NCBI GenBank assembly: GCA_012515825.1
Contig: JAAYXQ010000192.1
Location: forward strand, 1-7,644
DNA length: 7,644 nucleotides
Origin: Fibrobacter sp.
GTDB taxonomy: Bacteria; Fibrobacterota; Fibrobacteria; Fibrobacterales; Fibrobacteraceae
Direction: 5' to 3'
The notes beneath the pieces were generated by a model. It did not search any database, had not been told where the DNA came from, and worked only from the letters and a program-made list of their open reading frames with translations. Each line of letters begins with the position of its first letter. The first letter of the stretch is position 1. The position numbers were made by a program, and so were the translations under genes. Positions 5,955 through 7,644 of the stretch are shown here, piece after piece.

Positions 5955-5959
5955 CTTTT

Positions 5960-6832
5960 ATGATTGAAGAAAAAATCCTAATTGTAGATAACAATCCATC
6001 CATCTTACAAAAAACCGAAGAATTATTTACTCAGGTAGGCTATAAAGTGGCATTTTGTTCTTCTGGTGAAGATGCTCTTCAGTTTTTAGAAACAGAGCGA
6101 GTAGATCTTGTGCTGTTAGATATCAATATGCCTAAATTAAACGGTTATGAAGTCTGTTTACGCATTAGACAGCAATATGCACTAGATGACCTGCCAATTA
6201 TTTTCCTAACTGGACGAGAGGATTTTGAAAGCATTACAAGAGGATTTCATGCTGGTGCATCTGACTTTGTAAGTAAAGCCTCTGTGCCAGAAATACTCCT
6301 CGCCAGAGTCAATGTTCATATTAGGTTAGCAAGAACATTAAACTTCTTACGTGATATTTCTTTAACAGATGATCTAACCCAGTGTTATAACAGACGTCAT
6401 GCCATGTACACTCTTAAAGAATGGTTTGCAAGAAGTAAACGTTATGGGACTCCTTTTTCATTGATTTACTTTGATTTGAATGGATTAAAAAGAGTAAACG
6501 ATAAATATGGACATCAAGCAGGTGATTTACTTTTGCGCTCCGTTGTGGCCGCTATTAAAAAACTGCTTCGAGAATCGGATATGCTATTCCGTATGGGTGG
6601 TGATGAGTTTATGGTTTTATGCCCTGATACAGATAAGCGTGGTGCAGATATTTGTGCAGAACGAATGCAAGACGCAGTAAAAGCCGTTACCATCATTGAT
6701 CAGAATATATCTTTTGCTTATGGAATTAGCCATTCAGTGGATTTATATAAAGACATGGATGAAATGCTAAGCACAGCAGATAAATTAATGTATCAATGTA
6801 AAAAAGAAATGAAAAAGAAAGAAGAAAAATAA
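5960..6832 (+). CDS. Response regulator with GGDEF domain (diguanylate cyclase)
   Basis: A 290-aa cytoplasmic signalling protein: a CheY-like receiver (residues about 4-122) joined to a GGDEF domain (about 134-285), with the second receiver of PleD absent. The receiver has the phosphoacceptor Asp54 (VLLDINMP), Thr84 and Lys106. The acidic pair is D10-N11 instead of two acids, and the Pro that normally follows the Lys is Ala, so phosphorylation may be altered. The cyclase has DDLTQCYNRR (137-146), FDLNGLKRVND (171-181) and an intact GGDEF (213-217), so it should make c-di-GMP from two GTP. An RxxD inhibitory site (R204-D207) stands 5 residues before GGDEF, predicting product feedback. No histidine kinase is next to it. 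The C-terminus is a short Lys/Glu tail. A strong hairpin follows the gene. Confidence 0.92.
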   Translation: MIEEKILIVDNNPSILQKTEELFTQVGYKVAFCSSGEDALQFLETERVDLVLLDINMPKLNGYEVCLRIRQQYALDDLPIIFLTGREDFESITRGFHAGASDFVSKASVPEILLARVNVHIRLARTLNFLRDISLTDDLTQCYNRRHAMYTLKEWFARSKRYGTPFSLIYFDLNGLKRVNDKYGHQAGDLLLRSVVAAIKKLLRESDMLFRMGGDEFMVLCPDTDKRGADICAERMQDAVKAVTIIDQNISFAYGISHSVDLYKDMDEMLSTADKLMYQCKKEMKKKEEK

Positions 6833-6872
6833 AGCAATAAATTCTTTTATTACTCACTTGAATTCCATTAAT

Positions 6873-6907
6873 CAAAGAAGCAGTTATCTATTATAACGGC
6901 TTCTTTG
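6873..6907 (+). terminator. Strong hairpin after the diguanylate cyclase gene
   Basis: CAAAGAAGC (6873-6881) pairs with GCTTCTTTG (6899-6907), and GTTAT (6883-6887) with ATAAC (6893-6897), giving 9 + 5 bp around one A/G mismatch and a 5-nt loop. The tail is only moderately T-rich (TATCTATTATAT), so it is an imperfect intrinsic terminator. Its place 40 nt after the stop supports the role. Confidence 0.55.
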
Positions 6908-7015
6908 TATCTATTATATAAGCATTTCCCGCCTGATTTAGAAGTCTCTAATAAATTCTTGGATTTTCCACATATTTTTCAAACGCTCATTTGAGATTAT
7001 TTGTATTTTTAGAAA

Positions 7016-7210
7016 GTGAAAAAATTATCCCATGACCGAAAAAATTGTTTAGAATGTGCAGGATGCGTTGGCGTTTGTCCAACAATGGCTCTTGACATGT
7101 ATGGATTAGATTTGCAAATCAATCATGATAAATGCAACCGCTGTGGTATATGCGTTCGAGCTTGTCCTGCTGGTGTACTTAATTGGATAGAAATACCTGA
7201 TGAAAAATAA
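7016..7210 (+). CDS. Small ferredoxin with two [4Fe-4S] clusters
   Basis: A 64-aa electron carrier. Two complete CxxCxxCxxxCP motifs are visible: C11, C14, C17 and C21, and C40, C43, C46 and C50, separated by 18 residues, the spacing of bacterial-type 2[4Fe-4S] ferredoxins. The start is GTG: an in-frame TAG lies 4 nt upstream and no other start precedes the first cluster. No clear ribosome site is present. It overlaps the flavoprotein gene by 11 nt, so the two are almost surely co-translated. In the archaeon Methanosarcina acetivorans a ferredoxin gene next to geranylgeranyl reductase supplies its electrons (established). The same pairing here suggests this ferredoxin is the dedicated donor (inference). 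Confidence 0.9.
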   Translation: MKKLSHDRKNCLECAGCVGVCPTMALDMYGLDLQINHDKCNRCGICVRACPAGVLNWIEIPDEK

Positions 7211-7644
7211 AGAATATGATGTTATCGTTATTGGCGCAGGTCCAGGTGGCTCTGTTATAGCTCGCCGTTTATCTCAATATGGCCATAGCGTTTTATTAAT
7301 TGAGAAAAGAGAACAAATCGGATTTCCCGTTCGCTGCGGAGAAGCAAGTACTACTTTAGAAGATATCGAATCTTATGGTCCAATCGATGAAGATTGCATT
7401 GAAACCATTATTGATGGACTTTTCGTCTATGGTCCTGGCGGGACCACGGTGGAATCCATAAAAAAAGATACTGGTATTATGCTCAACCGAGAAAAATTCG
7501 ATCCATGTCTTGCAAAACTTGCTGAACAAGATGGTGTTGAATTAGTGACAAATGCTCGTGCTGAATCTGTTAGCCCTGTTATAGGAAAGTTCCGAGAAGT
7601 TTCTATTGTAACACCACAAGGTACAGAAAAAATAAAAGGGCGAA
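7200..7644 (+). CDS. Geranylgeranyl reductase family flavoprotein, N-terminal part (cut by window edge)
   Basis: Hand translation gives 148 codons, open to the edge. Seen: YDVIVIGAGPGGS with the FAD-binding GxGxxG (residues 12-17), the second-strand acid in LLIEKR (E35), FPVRCGE (42-48), which is the hallmark of the geranylgeranyl reductase family, and LNREKFDPCLAKLA, matching the 'R--FD--LA' helix. Family members hydrogenate double bonds of isoprenoid chains: chlorophyll phytyl tail (ChlP), archaeal lipids, or menaquinone tail (MenJ). The C-terminal half that would help to tell them apart is outside the window. The start overlaps the ferredoxin gene by 11 nt. With mqnA nearby, a quinone-tail role is attractive but is inference only. 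Confidence 0.87.
   Translation, partial: MKNKEYDVIVIGAGPGGSVIARRLSQYGHSVLLIEKREQIGFPVRCGEASTTLEDIESYGPIDEDCIETIIDGLFVYGPGGTTVESIKKDTGIMLNREKFDPCLAKLAEQDGVELVTNARAESVSPVIGKFREVSIVTPQGTEKIKGR

Larger units (their letters stand above)
5645..5959. other. Non-coding gap of about 315 nt with nested inverted repeats
   Basis: Very AT-rich, with no convincing reading frame on either strand. It contains a TATAAT at 5664-5669 just after the mqnA stop (weak -35, so a promoter is only possible), a long imperfect inverted repeat at 5737-5840, and a 10-bp perfect inverted pair at 5701-5710 and 5905-5914 (ATCTTATAAA / TTTATAAGAT) that encloses it. No T-run follows a strong stem, so I see no clear terminator for mqnA. 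The promoter of the following regulator gene should also lie here. Confidence 0.7.

Noticed and set aside
5918..5959. TTG start at 5918 for the response regulator
   Set aside because: The 14 added residues are outside the receiver fold and the ATG at 5960 has better ribosome-site spacing.
6514..6696. 60-aa minus-strand frame inside the GGDEF domain
   Set aside because: Antisense shadow of the GGDEF coding sequence.
6979..6994. TCAAA/TTTGA short hairpin before the ferredoxin gene
   Set aside because: Five AT-rich base pairs with no clear position relative to a promoter; likely chance.

Overview
The window is AT-rich bacterial chromosome with densely packed genes and no sign of a mobile element, tRNA, rRNA or CRISPR array. 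A lipobox protein, an exported thioredoxin-fold protein and an outer-membrane-like beta-barrel segment point to a Gram-negative (diderm) cell. The ClpP resembles the divergent second ClpP (ClpP1) of Chlamydiae and relatives. There is also a futalosine-type menaquinone gene (mqnA) and a short FtsY without an acidic A domain. My best guess is a PVC or FCB lineage (Chlamydiae, Verrucomicrobia, Lentisphaerae or Fibrobacter-like). This is inference and I cannot name a genus.

Layout. (a) 1-349, minus strand: 5' part of a type I 3-dehydroquinate dehydratase (aroD), cut by the window edge and divergent from what follows. (b) 414-4376, plus strand: a tight five-gene chain of clpP, ftsY, a small lipoprotein, a thioredoxin-like protein and a family 2 glycosyltransferase. 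Each junction is +1 nt or an overlap of 4 to 17 nt, so it probably forms one translationally coupled operon behind a TATAAT box at 387-392. The glycosyltransferase reading frame continues without a stop into a signal-peptide-like segment and a C-terminal domain of outer-membrane type, an odd fusion. (c) 4443-4751, minus strand: a 102-aa protein resembling a lone elongation-factor-type beta-barrel. (d) 4823-5644, plus strand: mqnA-like gene whose start codon is directly preceded by a small hairpin plus nine T. (e) 5645-5959: non-coding, with a long imperfect inverted repeat (5737-5840). (f) 5960-6832: response regulator with a GGDEF output domain (diguanylate cyclase), followed by a strong hairpin. 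(g) 7016-7644: a two-cluster ferredoxin overlapping the start of a geranylgeranyl-reductase-family flavoprotein, which runs off the window.

How they may work together. AroD lies on the shikimate route to chorismate, and MqnA uses chorismate as the first substrate of the futalosine route to menaquinone. The ferredoxin/geranylgeranyl reductase pair could saturate an isoprenoid chain, possibly the quinone tail. ClpP (proteolysis) and FtsY (membrane protein targeting) are housekeeping; the three genes behind them all look envelope-directed. The most unusual items are the glycosyltransferase/barrel fusion, the long inverted repeat, the hairpin abutting the mqnA start, and the loss of a conserved Asn in the MqnA N-terminus.
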